Below, piece by piece: positions 34,954 to 43,752 of a DNA stretch of 56,639 bases. The DNA comes from a bacterium (GTDB taxonomy: Bacteria > Planctomycetota > SZUA-567): assembly GCA_003245715.1 (NCBI GenBank), contig QKCJ01000017.1:1-56639 (forward strand), in the 5' to 3' direction. A program made the translations under genes and the position numbers. How positions within the stretch are numbered: the first letter of the stretch is position 1; each line of letters starts with the position of its first letter. The notes under the pieces are model-generated. The model was not told the DNA's origin. It made no database searches and was given only the letters and a program-made list of their open reading frames with translations.

Positions 34954-34990
34954 AAAGAGAGCCTGCAAATATTTTGCGGCTCTCTTTTTT
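34954..34990 (+). terminator. Terminator of fba
   Basis: Ten-bp stem AAAGAGAGCC (34954-34963) and GGCTCTCTTT (34978-34987) followed by T residues. It ends fba transcription 74 bp after the stop. Confidence 0.9.
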
Positions 34991-34992
34991 TA

Positions 34993-35022
34993 TTGTCAAG
35001 GCTGGTTGATTATAGCTATAAT
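34993..35022 (+). promoter_or_regulatory. Sigma70-type promoter of the small membrane protein
   Basis: TTGTCA (34993-34998), 18-bp spacer and perfect TATAAT (35017-35022), immediately after the fba terminator. The leader is about 40 nt to ATG 35070. Confidence 0.6.
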
Positions 35023-35069
35023 TTGTAGCTGATATTAACTGGCAGATATTTCGAGTTTAGGGTGATAAT

Positions 35070-35570
35070 ATGAGTAATATTCGAAACGGAATTGTTTATA
35101 TACTTTTCTGGTTTGGCGTTGGCGGGGCATACTTTTGGACTTTTCTTTTTTACTGTGCATTTCAGAATTTTGGAAGTTGGAATCCAGTTTACAATTCTCT
35201 GGTATTTGAGATTTTGGCTGTCTCAGTACTCTGCCTTATCTGGTTTGGATTTTTCAGCCGGTACCTGTATACATTGCCACGGGTTATTACTGCATATTTT
35301 GTCGGTATAATCATTACTTATGAGGGGGGCTTGTTTTTTTTAGGAACACTTGGCGAAAAGATTGAAGTGCCGACAGATGAGCCAAGAAAGTTTATCAGAA
35401 CCGAACTCTCACCATGGTGGTTCAGCGCGATTTGTCTGGTTTATGGTCTGTTGCCGCTGGTGATAATTTATCTCGGGCATAGAAAAGTCCGGCGTAAGCT
35501 AAAAGACTTCAACATTCAGCAGGAGCAATTTGCAACTGCCACGCAGGAAATAGAAGAGAGCCGGCAATAA
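35070..35570 (+). CDS. Hypothetical four-helix membrane protein
   Basis: Not recognised. 166 residues with about four hydrophobic segments (GIVYILFWFGVGGAYFWTFL, LVFEILAVSVLCLIWFGFF, VITAYFVGIIITYEGGLFFL, WWFSAICLVYGLLPLVIIYL) and a charged C-terminal tail predicted to be helical (HRKVRRKLKDFNIQQEQF). It has its own promoter and a terminator overlapping the stop codon, so it is a single-gene unit. Function unknown. Confidence 0.75.
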   Translation: MSNIRNGIVYILFWFGVGGAYFWTFLFYCAFQNFGSWNPVYNSLVFEILAVSVLCLIWFGFFSRYLYTLPRVITAYFVGIIITYEGGLFFLGTLGEKIEVPTDEPRKFIRTELSPWWFSAICLVYGLLPLVIIYLGHRKVRRKLKDFNIQQEQFATATQEIEESRQ

Positions 35571-35591
35571 TCAGTCGGCTCTCGTTTTTTT
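35556..35591 (+). terminator. Terminator overlapping the stop of the membrane protein gene
   Basis: Stem GAGAGCCG (35556-35563) with CGGCTCTC (35576-35583) followed by seven T. The left arm lies inside the last codons of the gene. Confidence 0.88.
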
Positions 35592-35623
35592 ATGCTAACT
35601 TGGTTGTATCTTGTGTCTGCCGA

Positions 35624-36583
35624 TTACAGGCCGAGCATGAAGTGGTAAATAATATCGCCACTGTCAGGCAGGTTTTCATGGCCGAAGTCCGGGTAGATGA
35701 CAATATCTTTCTTGCAGGTCATTCGGTTATAGGCGGCAAACTGGGTTGACGGCGGGCAGATATTGTCCATCAGGCCGCAGAAGAGTTTGGTCTCGGCCTT
35801 GATGCGTGGAGCGAGGAATTGCAGGTCGATATAGCCTAGGCGGGTGAAGATCTCTTCTTCACGTTCATGGCGCGGGTCAAACATTCTGAAGAAGTTACGC
35901 AGTTCTGCATAGGCATTCTGGTCAAGGTCCATGTCCCAGACGCGTTTATAGTCACAGAGGAAAGGATAGACCGGCGCGGCAAGCTTGATGCGAGGCTCAA
36001 GCGCAGCACAGGCAATAGTCAGCGCCCCACCCTGTGAGCCGCCGGTAGCGCCCACACGGGTTGCATCAACCTCAGGCATATCCATGACAATACCGGCAAG
36101 TTGGGCCGTATCAAGGAAAATATGCTTGAAGAGGAGGTTCTCCGGGCAGTCATCAAGGCCGCGGATGATGTGTCCGTGGAGCGTGTTTCCCTTTACCCCG
36201 CCGACATCTTCTGACATACCGGCCTGTCCGCGGCAGTCAAGAAACGCGACAGAGTAACCGGCAGCCGCATACGCCAGCATACCATGCCAGTCGCCACTAC
36301 GTCCTGAATAACCGTGGAACTGTACAAGTGCCGGATGCGGGCCTGCAACATCAAGCGGGCGGACATACTTGGCGTGTACCCGCGCGCCGCCGCTTCCGGT
36401 AAAGTAGAGGTTGAAACATTCAACGTGCGGCACCTGAAATTCAGCCGGAACAAGCTCGACATTGGCGTCAATTTTCTTGAGTGCGGCAAGTTCCCTGTCC
36501 CAGAATTCATCAAAGTCGGCAGGTTTCGGGTTAACGCCCTGATAGGTACGCAGCTCGGAGAGCGGTTTGTCAACGCATGGCAT
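35624..36583 (-). CDS. CE7 acetyl esterase (acetylxylan esterase/cephalosporin-C deacetylase)
   Basis: Alpha/beta hydrolase of carbohydrate esterase family 7, removing acetyl groups from short acetylated xylo-oligosaccharides and similar substrates. Diagnostic CE7 motifs: RGQ in FLDCRGQAGMSED, catalytic Ser in ATGGSQGGALTIA, Asp in CGLMDNICPPST, and HE in DFGHENLPDSG. 319 residues is normal. No signal peptide, so cytoplasmic. Transcribed alone; no other glycan-degrading genes adjoin. Confidence 0.93.
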   Translation of the reverse strand: MPCVDKPLSELRTYQGVNPKPADFDEFWDRELAALKKIDANVELVPAEFQVPHVECFNLYFTGSGGARVHAKYVRPLDVAGPHPALVQFHGYSGRSGDWHGMLAYAAAGYSVAFLDCRGQAGMSEDVGGVKGNTLHGHIIRGLDDCPENLLFKHIFLDTAQLAGIVMDMPEVDATRVGATGGSQGGALTIACAALEPRIKLAAPVYPFLCDYKRVWDMDLDQNAYAELRNFFRMFDPRHEREEEIFTRLGYIDLQFLAPRIKAETKLFCGLMDNICPPSTQFAAYNRMTCKKDIVIYPDFGHENLPDSGDIIYHFMLGL

Positions 36584-36988
36584 GATACAGTCCTTCTTAA
36601 GTTAATAGTAAGTAAAAAATGTAAATAAAAAACACCATAAACCGTGAAGTTTACTTGATAAACAGGGTGATGCAAATTTAAATATGAGAAAAGACGGACA
36701 AAAAAGCATTTTTACAGAGAAAGTTAAAAAATCAATTGCGTTTTTTCGGTAAAAAGCAAGAATATCATGTGAAAAAGGGTGACTTTGCTTTTTATGGATA
36801 ATTCACCGTTTTCTAATTATGGATCAGAGTCGTTTTGCGTTAGAATGCGCATAGATTAAAATCTGTTACCGGCCTGTGAAGGTAATCTCGCAGGCGGCTG
36901 TTTTTATTGATGTTTTTTTACAAATATTTTCATGTTGATTATTTTAATTATTATTCAGTAGTAGTCTTATCTTAGGAGGAATTACAAT
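36584..36988. other. Intergenic region before glgP with a weak leader hairpin
   Basis: 405 A+T-rich bp containing the divergent start regions of the esterase and glgP. A short hairpin GCCTG (36872-36876)/CAGGC (36891-36895) is followed by T at 36901-36905, about 85 bp before the glgP start. It could be a weak attenuator, but the stem is only 5 bp. AGGAGGAATT precedes the glgP ATG. No riboswitch class was recognised. Confidence 0.35.
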
Positions 36989-39520
36989 ATGCCGGATAGT
37001 AAATGCACTGTCAGCAACCGTCAGGGACGTGACGCTACATCGCTGGCAAGAGGCTTTGCCGAGCACCTCAAGTACACTCTCGCCAATGACCGTTATACCG
37101 CAACAAGTCAGGACAAGTACACCGCGCTGGCGATGGCTGTGCGCGACCGTCTGATAAACCGCTGGCTCAAGACCCAGCAGACCCACCATGACCGCAATGT
37201 GAAGCGTGTTTATTATTTATCACTTGAGTTCCTTATGGGCCGGGCGATGGGTAATAACGTTATCAACCTGCAGATTGAGGACGAACTGCGCCGTGGTCTG
37301 AGCGAGATGGGGGTATCATGGGAAGAGCTGCGCGAGCAGGAAGTTGACGCGGGGCTTGGTAATGGTGGTCTTGGTCGTCTGGCTGCGTGTTTCCTTGACT
37401 CAATGGCTACGCTTGGTCTGCCGGCCTTCGGTTACGGCCTGCGTTATGACTTTGGAATCTTCCGCCAGACCTTCGAGAACGGCTATCAGGTTGAACAGCC
37501 TGATGAATGGCTGCGTGACGGCGACCCGTGGGAAACAGCCCACACCGATATCAGCGTCGAAGTGCATTTCGGCGGACGCGTGCATAACGGTCTTGACGGC
37601 AAGAAATACTGGGTTGACACCTCGCCAATCCTTGGCGTTCCGCACGATATGCCGATTGTCGGTTACGGCGGCAAGACGGTTAACACCCTCCGTCTCTGGA
37701 GCTCAAAGGCTGCTGAGGAATTCAACTTCGAAGACTTCAACCAGGGCGACTATGTTTCAGCCGTTGGCAGCAAGGTCGGCGCTGAGAACCTGACCAAGGT
37801 TTTATACCCTAACGACTGTTTCTACCTCGGTAAGGAGTTGCGCCTCAAGCAGCAGTACTTCTTTGTCTGCTGTTCGCTCCATGATATTCTGCGCCGTTTC
37901 AAGAAGAGCGGCAAGAATATCCGCGAATTGCCGGACATGGCCGCCATCCAGATGAACGACACCCACCCGTCAATCGCGGTTGCCGAACTGATGCGTATTC
38001 TCATTGATGAAGAGAACCTTGAGTGGGGTGAAGCGTGGGATGTTACCGTCAAGACCATGGGCTATACCAACCACACCCTCATGCCTGAAGCGCTTGAGAA
38101 GTGGTCGGTTGCGATGTTTGAAAAGCTTCTGCCGCGTCATCTTGAGATTATTTACGAGATCAACGCGAAATTCCTCCAGCAGGTCACCATGCGTTACCCC
38201 GGCGACATGGCCAAGATGTCACGCATGAGCCTGATTGAAGAGGGCGACCACAAGATGATCCGCATGGCGCAGCTGGCGATCGTCGGCAGCCACTCGGTCA
38301 ACGGCGTTGCGGCTCTGCATACCGAGCTGCTTAAAGAGCGTCTGGTCCCTGATTTTGCCGAGATGTACCCTGAGCGTTTCAACAACAAGACCAACGGTGT
38401 TACCCAGCGCCGCTTTTTGCTCAAGGCCAACCCGCCGCTGGCCAGACTGATTACCGAGAAGATCGGTAACGGCTGGATCACAGATCTTTCCCAGCTCAAG
38501 AAGCTCGAGCAGTACGCAGATGACGCCGGGTTCCAGAAGCAGATCATGGCTGTCAAGCGCGATGCCAAGATGGCACTGGTTGAATGGGCGCGCGAGTTTT
38601 ACGGCTTTGACATCAATCCTGACATGCTTTACGATACACAGGTCAAGCGTCTGCACGAGTACAAGCGCCAGCTTCTGAACGCAATGCACATTGTCTGCCT
38701 CTATAACCGTATCCGTCAGGGGCATGATGTTGTTCCCCGCACCTTCCTCTTTGGTGCGAAGGCTGCTCCTGGTTACTTCATGGCCAAGCTTATCATCAAA
38801 CTGATTAACAACATCGCTTCAGTTGTCAACAATGATCCGGCCTGCAGCGGCAAGCTCAATGTCTTCTTCCTGCCGAACTACCGCGTCTCAGCGGCCGAGA
38901 AGATTGTTCCGGCCTCAGACGTCAGTGAGCAGATTTCAACCGCCGGTACTGAAGCTTCCGGAACCGGTAACATGAAGTTCATGATGAACGGCGCGATCAC
39001 TATCGGAACGCTTGATGGTGCCAACGTCGAGATTGTTGAGGAAGCCGGTGAGGAAAACGCCTTTATCTTCGGTCTGAAGGCTAATGAGGTTAATGATCTG
39101 CGTGAGCGCGGCTATAATCCTTATGAGTACTACAACAACAATCAGGAGATCAAGGAAGCAATCGACCTGATTTTCTCAGGCCACTTCAACATCAACGAGC
39201 CCGGAATCTTTGAGCCAATCCGCGAAGTTATCTTTGAGAACGGCGACTTCTATCTGCACATGGCTGACCTTGGCAGCTATATCGAAGCGCAGAAGAAGGT
39301 CGACGAGGCTTATCGCGACCAGTCACGCTGGGCGAAGATGGCTATCATGAATATCGCCAACTCAGGCAAGTTCTCTTCAGACCGCACCATCAGCCAGTAC
39401 GCTGAAGAAATCTGGAATGTCAAGCCTTGTAAGGTTGACGAGCCGACCTGCTCTGAAGACCCGATTGAAGAGTTCATCGCCGACGACGCGCCGGACAAAC
39501 TCACTGACAACGATGATTAA
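36989..39520 (+). CDS. glgP: Glycogen/alpha-glucan phosphorylase
   Basis: GT35 phosphorylase releasing glucose-1-phosphate from alpha-1,4-glucans; PLP enzyme. The PLP-lysine signature EASGTGNMKFMMNGAITIG is intact. DAGLGNGGLGRLAACFLDSM, FGYGLRYDFGIFRQ, MNDTHPSIAVAELMRIL, NKTNGVTQRRFL and VKRLHEYKRQLLNAMH are all present. 843 residues, full length. AGGAGG precedes ATG 36989. Biased codon use suggests strong expression. Its own terminator follows. With fba and csrA nearby it fits glycogen-based carbon flow, but no glycogen synthesis gene is in the window. Confidence 0.96.
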   Translation: MPDSKCTVSNRQGRDATSLARGFAEHLKYTLANDRYTATSQDKYTALAMAVRDRLINRWLKTQQTHHDRNVKRVYYLSLEFLMGRAMGNNVINLQIEDELRRGLSEMGVSWEELREQEVDAGLGNGGLGRLAACFLDSMATLGLPAFGYGLRYDFGIFRQTFENGYQVEQPDEWLRDGDPWETAHTDISVEVHFGGRVHNGLDGKKYWVDTSPILGVPHDMPIVGYGGKTVNTLRLWSSKAAEEFNFEDFNQGDYVSAVGSKVGAENLTKVLYPNDCFYLGKELRLKQQYFFVCCSLHDILRRFKKSGKNIRELPDMAAIQMNDTHPSIAVAELMRILIDEENLEWGEAWDVTVKTMGYTNHTLMPEALEKWSVAMFEKLLPRHLEIIYEINAKFLQQVTMRYPGDMAKMSRMSLIEEGDHKMIRMAQLAIVGSHSVNGVAALHTELLKERLVPDFAEMYPERFNNKTNGVTQRRFLLKANPPLARLITEKIGNGWITDLSQLKKLEQYADDAGFQKQIMAVKRDAKMALVEWAREFYGFDINPDMLYDTQVKRLHEYKRQLLNAMHIVCLYNRIRQGHDVVPRTFLFGAKAAPGYFMAKLIIKLINNIASVVNNDPACSGKLNVFFLPNYRVSAAEKIVPASDVSEQISTAGTEASGTGNMKFMMNGAITIGTLDGANVEIVEEAGEENAFIFGLKANEVNDLRERGYNPYEYYNNNQEIKEAIDLIFSGHFNINEPGIFEPIREVIFENGDFYLHMADLGSYIEAQKKVDEAYRDQSRWAKMAIMNIANSGKFSSDRTISQYAEEIWNVKPCKVDEPTCSEDPIEEFIADDAPDKLTDNDD

Positions 39521-39551
39521 TTGAGTCAGTTGCAACTGAACATTTAATATT

Positions 39552-39587
39552 ACAGCCGGAGAGTGATGCTCACCGGCTGTTTTTTTA
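39552..39587 (+). terminator. Terminator of glgP
   Basis: Stem ACAGCCGG (39552-39559)/CCGGCTGT (39573-39580) with a 13-nt loop, followed by seven T (39581-39587). Confidence 0.92.
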
Positions 39588-39652
39588 TATGAATTTAATC
39601 TTGCCCTCTGCCCGGATTTCTGCCGCACTATTGCGCTTGCCGGATTAATAAA

Positions 39653-39682
39653 AAACAGCCAGAGCACATACTCTGACTGTTT
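39653..39682 (-). terminator. Terminator of fliW-csrA
   Basis: On the minus strand AAACAGTCAGAG pairs with CTCTGGCTGTTT through one U-G wobble, with a 6-nt loop, then T residues. On the plus strand the same position is a C-A mismatch, which fits use on the minus strand. It lies 40 bp past the csrA stop. Confidence 0.85.
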
Positions 39683-39721
39683 TCAAGATTCATTTATTAA
39701 AGGTAAAGACAATCTTTGCGC

Positions 39722-39970
39722 CTAGCCCTTTTTCTTTTTGAGCAGGTCAGCCAGTCCGCCGATAGCTTTTGAATCGGGGATGGTCTGCTTTTTCATGTGT
39801 TCGATATTTTCAGCCTTGATGGCTTCGTAGATCTCTTTGCGGTGTACTGAAACATTGCGCGGAGCATTGATACCGATACGGACGGTATCGCCCTTGATAT
39901 CGACAATACTGATTTCAATATTGTCGCCGATCATGATAGTTTCATCTTTTCTGCGGCTAAGCACCAGCAT
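39722..39970 (-). CDS. csrA: Carbon storage regulator CsrA
   Basis: RNA-binding translational regulator that binds GGA-containing hairpins near ribosome binding sites. [20 protein letters not shown] and [18 protein letters not shown] are the canonical N-terminal strand and the R44-equivalent region. ATG 39970 is chosen over 39988 because MLVLSR is the conserved start. At 82 residues it is longer than typical 60-residue CsrA, with a basic extension ending in LLKKKKG; such C-terminal extensions are linked to FliW control. Start overlaps fliW by 14 bp. Confidence 0.95.
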   Translation of the reverse strand: MLVLSRRKDETIMIGDNIEISIVDIKGDTVRIGINAPRNVSVHRKEIYEAIKAENIEHMKKQTIPDSKAIGGLADLLKKKKG

Positions 39971-40418
39971 TTTCAGCCCCCCCTTCATTCTCGGCGGGCT
40001 GGAATATCTTGTAACGGGTGCTGTATTCCGGGTTCACCAGTACAAGCTGCATTCCGAGGCGTGACTCTGAATTCATTACAATTGGCCCAAGCAGGTTTGC
40101 GGTTGTTTCCTGCGGGTCTTCGGGGATGACCAGAATCAGGCAGACAGCCGCGTCTTCTGTCTTCTGCAGCTCGAGTATATCCTGTTCTTTCGGGCCGATT
40201 ATGACCTGATATTGCGGTACAATCAGCGGCGCTTCACAGATAACAAACGCCAGCTCGGGGATGTCGGTGGATTGCAGCCACTTGAAGATCCCCTGATCTC
40301 CGCAGTCAAAGATAACAAAGCCGTGCGCATCCTTGAAACCGACCACCCCCTCAGGGAAGGTAATCAGTGACTCGTCAGGCACTTCAATTTCGCCAAAGCG
40401 TGTAGTTTTTACTTTCAT
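39957..40418 (-). CDS. fliW: FliW, CsrA antagonist
   Basis: Binds CsrA and relieves repression, classically sensing flagellin level in flagellated bacteria. 153 residues; [50 protein letters not shown] and [19 protein letters not shown] are typical. Overlap with csrA gives translational coupling. No flagellar gene lies in this window, so whether it senses flagellin here is open. Confidence 0.93.
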   Translation of the reverse strand: MKVKTTRFGEIEVPDESLITFPEGVVGFKDAHGFVIFDCGDQGIFKWLQSTDIPELAFVICEAPLIVPQYQVIIGPKEQDILELQKTEDAAVCLILVIPEDPQETTANLLGPIVMNSESRLGMQLVLVNPEYSTRYKIFQPAENEGGAENAGA

Positions 40419-40570
40419 TTCAACCCCGTTAAGTGTTAATCATGAACTTAATAGTAATGATTTTCGGTAATTTTCGCAAGATATTTAGCTGTTGCTAATT
40501 AATAAAGTAATATTATCGGCAGAAAAACACCGATGATGAAGTGCTTTTATCAAAAGCTGTCAACAGATAT

Positions 40571-40783
40571 TTATTTCTTCTTGCCGTGGTTGTATTGATC
40601 GGAATTTCCTGCGGATTTATCACTGTTTCGCGCGCGGTGGATAATACTTACGGCAAATGAGGCGAGGACCAGAAAGTTGCCGGCTATTATTGCATACAGT
40701 CCCGACATCCTGCCGTTAAGGCCGACCAGCAGAACCAGTGCCACAGCAATTATATTTAAAACCCAGAATATGATATTTGCCAT
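40571..40783 (-). CDS. Small two-helix membrane protein
   Basis: Not recognised. 70 residues with two hydrophobic segments (IIFWVLNIIAVALVLLVGL and LYAIIAGNFLVLASFAVSII) and a polar, Lys-ending tail. GAGAGG lies a few bases before the ATG at 40783. It is 31 bp downstream of the cupin gene, so the two may be co-transcribed. Function unknown. Confidence 0.6.
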   Translation of the reverse strand: MANIIFWVLNIIAVALVLLVGLNGRMSGLYAIIAGNFLVLASFAVSIIHRARNSDKSAGNSDQYNHGKKK

Positions 40784-40814
40784 TATCAGCCTCTCCCCTT
40801 TTACTGGCTGCCTG

Positions 40815-41243
40815 TCAGCCTTTCAGAGGCGGCTGTGGTGAAAACTTTTTCTTGTCGTCACTGCCGGCGTATGGACCCTGCTTGACCTCAAACATCTGCG
40901 TCGGCTCAAGAATCTCAAAACCATGTCCGCCGCGGATAAGCATGATAACGTCTCCGCTTTCGACAATCCGCGAACCGACCTCGCGTCGTCCCTCGTTATA
41001 GAAATTGACCTTAACCTTGCCTTTGCGGATAAATATCACTTCCTGAGTGTTATATACTTCACGCTTGACGATATTATGTTCATGTGGCTCGATCAGATGC
41101 CCTGTCGGATGGTTCATGTAGGCAAGCTGCTGGGAGAATTCATCAGGCGTGAAGAACGTAAGCCCCTCGCAGTCAAAGTCTTTTCTGATGATAATCGCCA
41201 TGAGCTGGCCATTATACATAATATTTTCGTTGAGATTTTCCAT
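40815..41243 (-). CDS. Cupin-domain protein
   Basis: 142 residues. Central cupin with HLIEPHEHNIVKREV (metal-binding HxH type), TQEVIFIRKGKVKVNFY and ESGDVIMLIRGGHGFE. Resembles cupins seen in polysaccharide or sugar metabolism loci, but no substrate can be assigned. No strong Shine-Dalgarno sequence is seen for ATG 41243; ATG 41201 (MAIIIRKDFD) is an alternative. Precedes the small membrane gene. Confidence 0.8.
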   Translation of the reverse strand: MENLNENIMYNGQLMAIIIRKDFDCEGLTFFTPDEFSQQLAYMNHPTGHLIEPHEHNIVKREVYNTQEVIFIRKGKVKVNFYNEGRREVGSRIVESGDVIMLIRGGHGFEILEPTQMFEVKQGPYAGSDDKKKFSPQPPLKG

Positions 41244-41355
41244 TATGAATCTGTCTCTGTTTTAGTATAGTTTAAGTCTTCAGCATCTTTTACAGTCTGA
41301 GATTATAACTCTTTTTGTTATATATTCCAGTGTGTGCGAAAAAAACAGGAATAAT

Positions 41356-42318
41356 ATGTTTGTATCGGGTACATTTCTGCTGGCTCTGCTACTGGCGCCT
41401 CTGGGGGCGTGTGTGGGGTCGTTTCTCAATGTGGTCATTTACCGGTTGCCGCAGGGGCTGAATCTGTCTGATCCGCCAAGCCACTGCCCGCATTGCGGGG
41501 TGCATATAAAAATTTACGACAATATCCCGGTCTTTGGCTGGCTGCTGCTGCGTGGGCGGGGGCGTTGCTGCGGGGAGAAGATTTCAATCCGCTATCCTGG
41601 TGTTGAGCTGTTGACTGCCCTCTTATGGGCGGCAATAGGCGCGGCCTTTGCCGGTGAGCCATACTCTTTATGGGTAAAAGCCGGTATTATCACTGTCTGG
41701 CTGGTCTTTGTTTCGGTTTTGATTGCGATCAGTTTTATTGATATTGACCTGCAGATTATTCCTGACGAGTTGAGCCTTGGCGGGACTGCCGGCGCGCTTA
41801 TTGCGAGTATTTGCCTGCCGCAGTTCCATCCTGAATTTGTCAAGAGTTTCCATTCTGTCTCGCCGCATCTGGCAAGCCTGCTGGGGGCGGTCTTCGGCGC
41901 GGTTATCGGGGCGGGGGTGCTGCTGCTGATAACCCTTGCCGGGACTCTTGCCATGCGCAGCAAACTTAAAAAAATGCAGGAGGAAGACCCGGAAATATCA
42001 ACTGCAATTGGCTTTGGCGATATAAAGCTAATGGCCTTTATCGGGGCGCTGATGGGATGGAAAGCGGCGCTGGTTGTGCTTTTATTGGGTAATTTCGGCG
42101 GGGCGGTCTTCGGGCTGATCGAGAAAATCCGCACCGGGCAGTCAGCAGAAAATAGCCGCGGCCTTGATGCACTCAGGGAACGTTGGAACAGCGGGGTCAG
42201 CCTGATACCGTTTGGCCCGTTTCTCTGTATTGCGGCGCTTGTTATTCTTTTCTTCAAAGAGCCGGTATATCACTGGCTTGCAGACTTTTTTCAGCCGGTA
42301 ATAATAATTTTCTCCTGA
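41356..42318 (+). CDS. pilD: Type IV prepilin peptidase/methyltransferase
   Basis: Inner-membrane aspartic peptidase that cleaves and N-methylates type IV prepilins and type II secretion pseudopilins. Methylase-side domain VGSFLNVVIYRLPQG ... SHCPHCGVHIKIYDNIPVFG ... ISIRYPGVELLTALLW; catalytic Asp residues in AISFIDIDLQIIPDELSL and IGFGDIKLMAFIGAL. The second half of the zinc knuckle reads RGRGRCCGEK, an adjacent CC instead of CxxC. ATG 41356 follows AGGA and begins just before the first membrane helix; a GTG at 41332 is less likely. No pilus genes adjoin. Confidence 0.92.
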   Translation: MFVSGTFLLALLLAPLGACVGSFLNVVIYRLPQGLNLSDPPSHCPHCGVHIKIYDNIPVFGWLLLRGRGRCCGEKISIRYPGVELLTALLWAAIGAAFAGEPYSLWVKAGIITVWLVFVSVLIAISFIDIDLQIIPDELSLGGTAGALIASICLPQFHPEFVKSFHSVSPHLASLLGAVFGAVIGAGVLLLITLAGTLAMRSKLKKMQEEDPEISTAIGFGDIKLMAFIGALMGWKAALVVLLLGNFGGAVFGLIEKIRTGQSAENSRGLDALRERWNSGVSLIPFGPFLCIAALVILFFKEPVYHWLADFFQPVIIIFS

Positions 42319-42627
42319 TTATTTAGTTAAGTAATTTGTTGATAATTGGTTGTATGCTTTTGTTGTGGTGGGGCGCTGTTGATTAATTGTCCTTAAATTT
42401 ATAAATAAAATCGGGGCTAATTGGTATTCAAATGTCCCACTAGTTACTTTTATTTCGAATTGGTGAAAAATTTTGATATTTTTTGCAAGAAAATTCAACA
42501 CCTTTGCTGATATTGTGTTACATGGTTTTTTGCGGGCTAAAATTAGATATATAGCACTTTAAAATTTGCAAAAGTCTCATTATGTGGTAATGTAACAAGT
42601 GAGACATAGATAATTTTTGAGACGATT
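42319..42627. promoter_or_regulatory. Intergenic region with candidate operator repeats
   Basis: 309 A+T-rich bp. GTCTCA (42574-42579) is inverted relative to TGAGAC (42600-42605), and TGAGAC recurs at 42618-42623, 18 bp on. TGTTACAT (42516-42523) is inverted relative to ATGTAACA (42590-42597). These lie directly upstream of a DNA-binding response regulator and could be its own sites. Inference only; no experimental support. Confidence 0.35.
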
Positions 42628-43242
42628 ATGGATGGTAATTGTAGCGGGGAGATATCTGTGGTAAATGTAAATAATGACAAAGGGTTTTCACTAGGTAAAG
42701 TAGCTTCATATTGTGGCGTAACCAGAAAAACGATTCTACGTTGGGTGCAGGATGGTCTGATTGACAGTTTTGCCCTCCCAAGCGGCCACCATCGGGTTAC
42801 GCGGACTGCGCTTGTGGAGTTTCTGCGCAGCAACGACATGCCGGTTCCCGGTGATCTTCAGACCAGGGAGAAAAAGTCGATTCTTGTGGTTGACGATGAT
42901 CCGAATATCCGCCGGATCATAACCGATCTTTTCAAACCGCATTTTCTGGTGAGTGAGGCCAAGAATGGTGTTGAGGCCTGTATCGCCATGGGGGCAAATC
43001 CGCCGGACATGCTCTTTCTGGACAACCGGATGCCTTATATGGACGGTGTCGAGGTCTGTCGCCAGCTTCGCGGACACGAGAAGCTCAAGAACATGAAGAT
43101 TGTCATTGTTAGCGCACACCTTAACAGCGAATCATACGGCGCTCTGATGAATATGGCAGACAAGATTATCCGCAAGCCCTTCAAGCCTGTTGAGCTGGTT
43201 GATACGGCTCTTGAGCTTGCAGCACAGCGACCGCAGTCCTGA
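42628..43242 (+). CDS. HTH (MerR/excisionase-type)-receiver regulator
   Basis: 204 residues. N-terminal winged helix (SLGKVASYCGVTRKTILRWV, LPSGHHRVTRTALVEFL) of MerR/excisionase type, then a receiver (SILVVDDDPNIRRIITDLF, phospho-acceptor Asp132 in MLFLDNRMPYMDG, IVIVSAHL, IIRKPFKPVELV). DNA-binding domain first and receiver last is the reverse of the usual order. No kinase adjoins. ATG 42628 has little Shine-Dalgarno support; GTG 42658 follows GGGGAG at 42646-42651 and may be the true start. Repeats upstream could be its operators. Confidence 0.85.
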   Translation: MDGNCSGEISVVNVNNDKGFSLGKVASYCGVTRKTILRWVQDGLIDSFALPSGHHRVTRTALVEFLRSNDMPVPGDLQTREKKSILVVDDDPNIRRIITDLFKPHFLVSEAKNGVEACIAMGANPPDMLFLDNRMPYMDGVEVCRQLRGHEKLKNMKIVIVSAHLNSESYGALMNMADKIIRKPFKPVELVDTALELAAQRPQS

Positions 43243-43297
43243 TAGACAGCTTTTTTGCGTCAGTTATTTTGCCTGATCTGAGATAAAATAAAAGACC

Positions 43298-43364
43298 GCA
43301 CGCTTCCCCCGTAGCGTGCTATTCACCGGCCCGGCGCTTTCTTCCCCCGTTTGAAAGTGTCGGG
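43298..43364. ncRNA. Candidate small RNA: twin hairpins sharing a TCCCCCGT loop
   Basis: Hairpin 1: GCACGCT (43298-43304), loop TCCCCCGT, AGCGTGC (43313-43319). Hairpin 2: CCCGGCGCTTTC (43330-43341), loop TTCCCCCGTTT, GAAAGTGTCGGG (43353-43364), fully paired on the plus strand if two G-U wobbles are allowed. As a plus-strand RNA the C-rich loops could pair with GGGGGA-like ribosome binding sites. Read on the minus strand both loops carry GGGGGA, a CsrA-like site, and the first hairpin is followed by TCTTTTATTTTA. Strand is therefore unsettled. Confidence 0.45.
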
Positions 43365-43752
43365 CTTCTTGCTTAAACGCTTTGGGCATATTGTCACAAA
43401 AGTCGCTAAATTTCTGATATTCCAGAGGTTGCTCTTGACCGGCACCCCAAAAAAGAATAAGATTTTATAATACCGGAAGTCCATGAAGTGTATTCAGGCT
43501 TTGAAGTTGCAGTTATCGTTTGGTCTTGCTATTCAAGGATAGACAGATAATGTTAACCCTGGATGAGCTATATATCATCTGCAGATTACCTGAGAGCTTT
43601 TGCCGGTTTTTTGGATATTTATGTTACACACAGACTTTTTTTGCACATAAAGATTATACGATCTGAAATAATATGCTGTTTGTTTTCTGGTGTCCCGTTT
43701 TATTTGTGTTTATGCAGTTGGTCGCCGGATTATTGATGAGGAGGTGTTAGAG
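43365..43752. other. Gene-free leader region before the TPR gene
   Basis: About 390 bp between the hairpin pair and the TPR gene start. Largely A+T-rich. A strong GAGGAGGTG (43738-43746) precedes the GTG at 43753. No clear promoter, terminator or known riboswitch was recognised. The region could be a long 5' leader. Confidence 0.4.
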
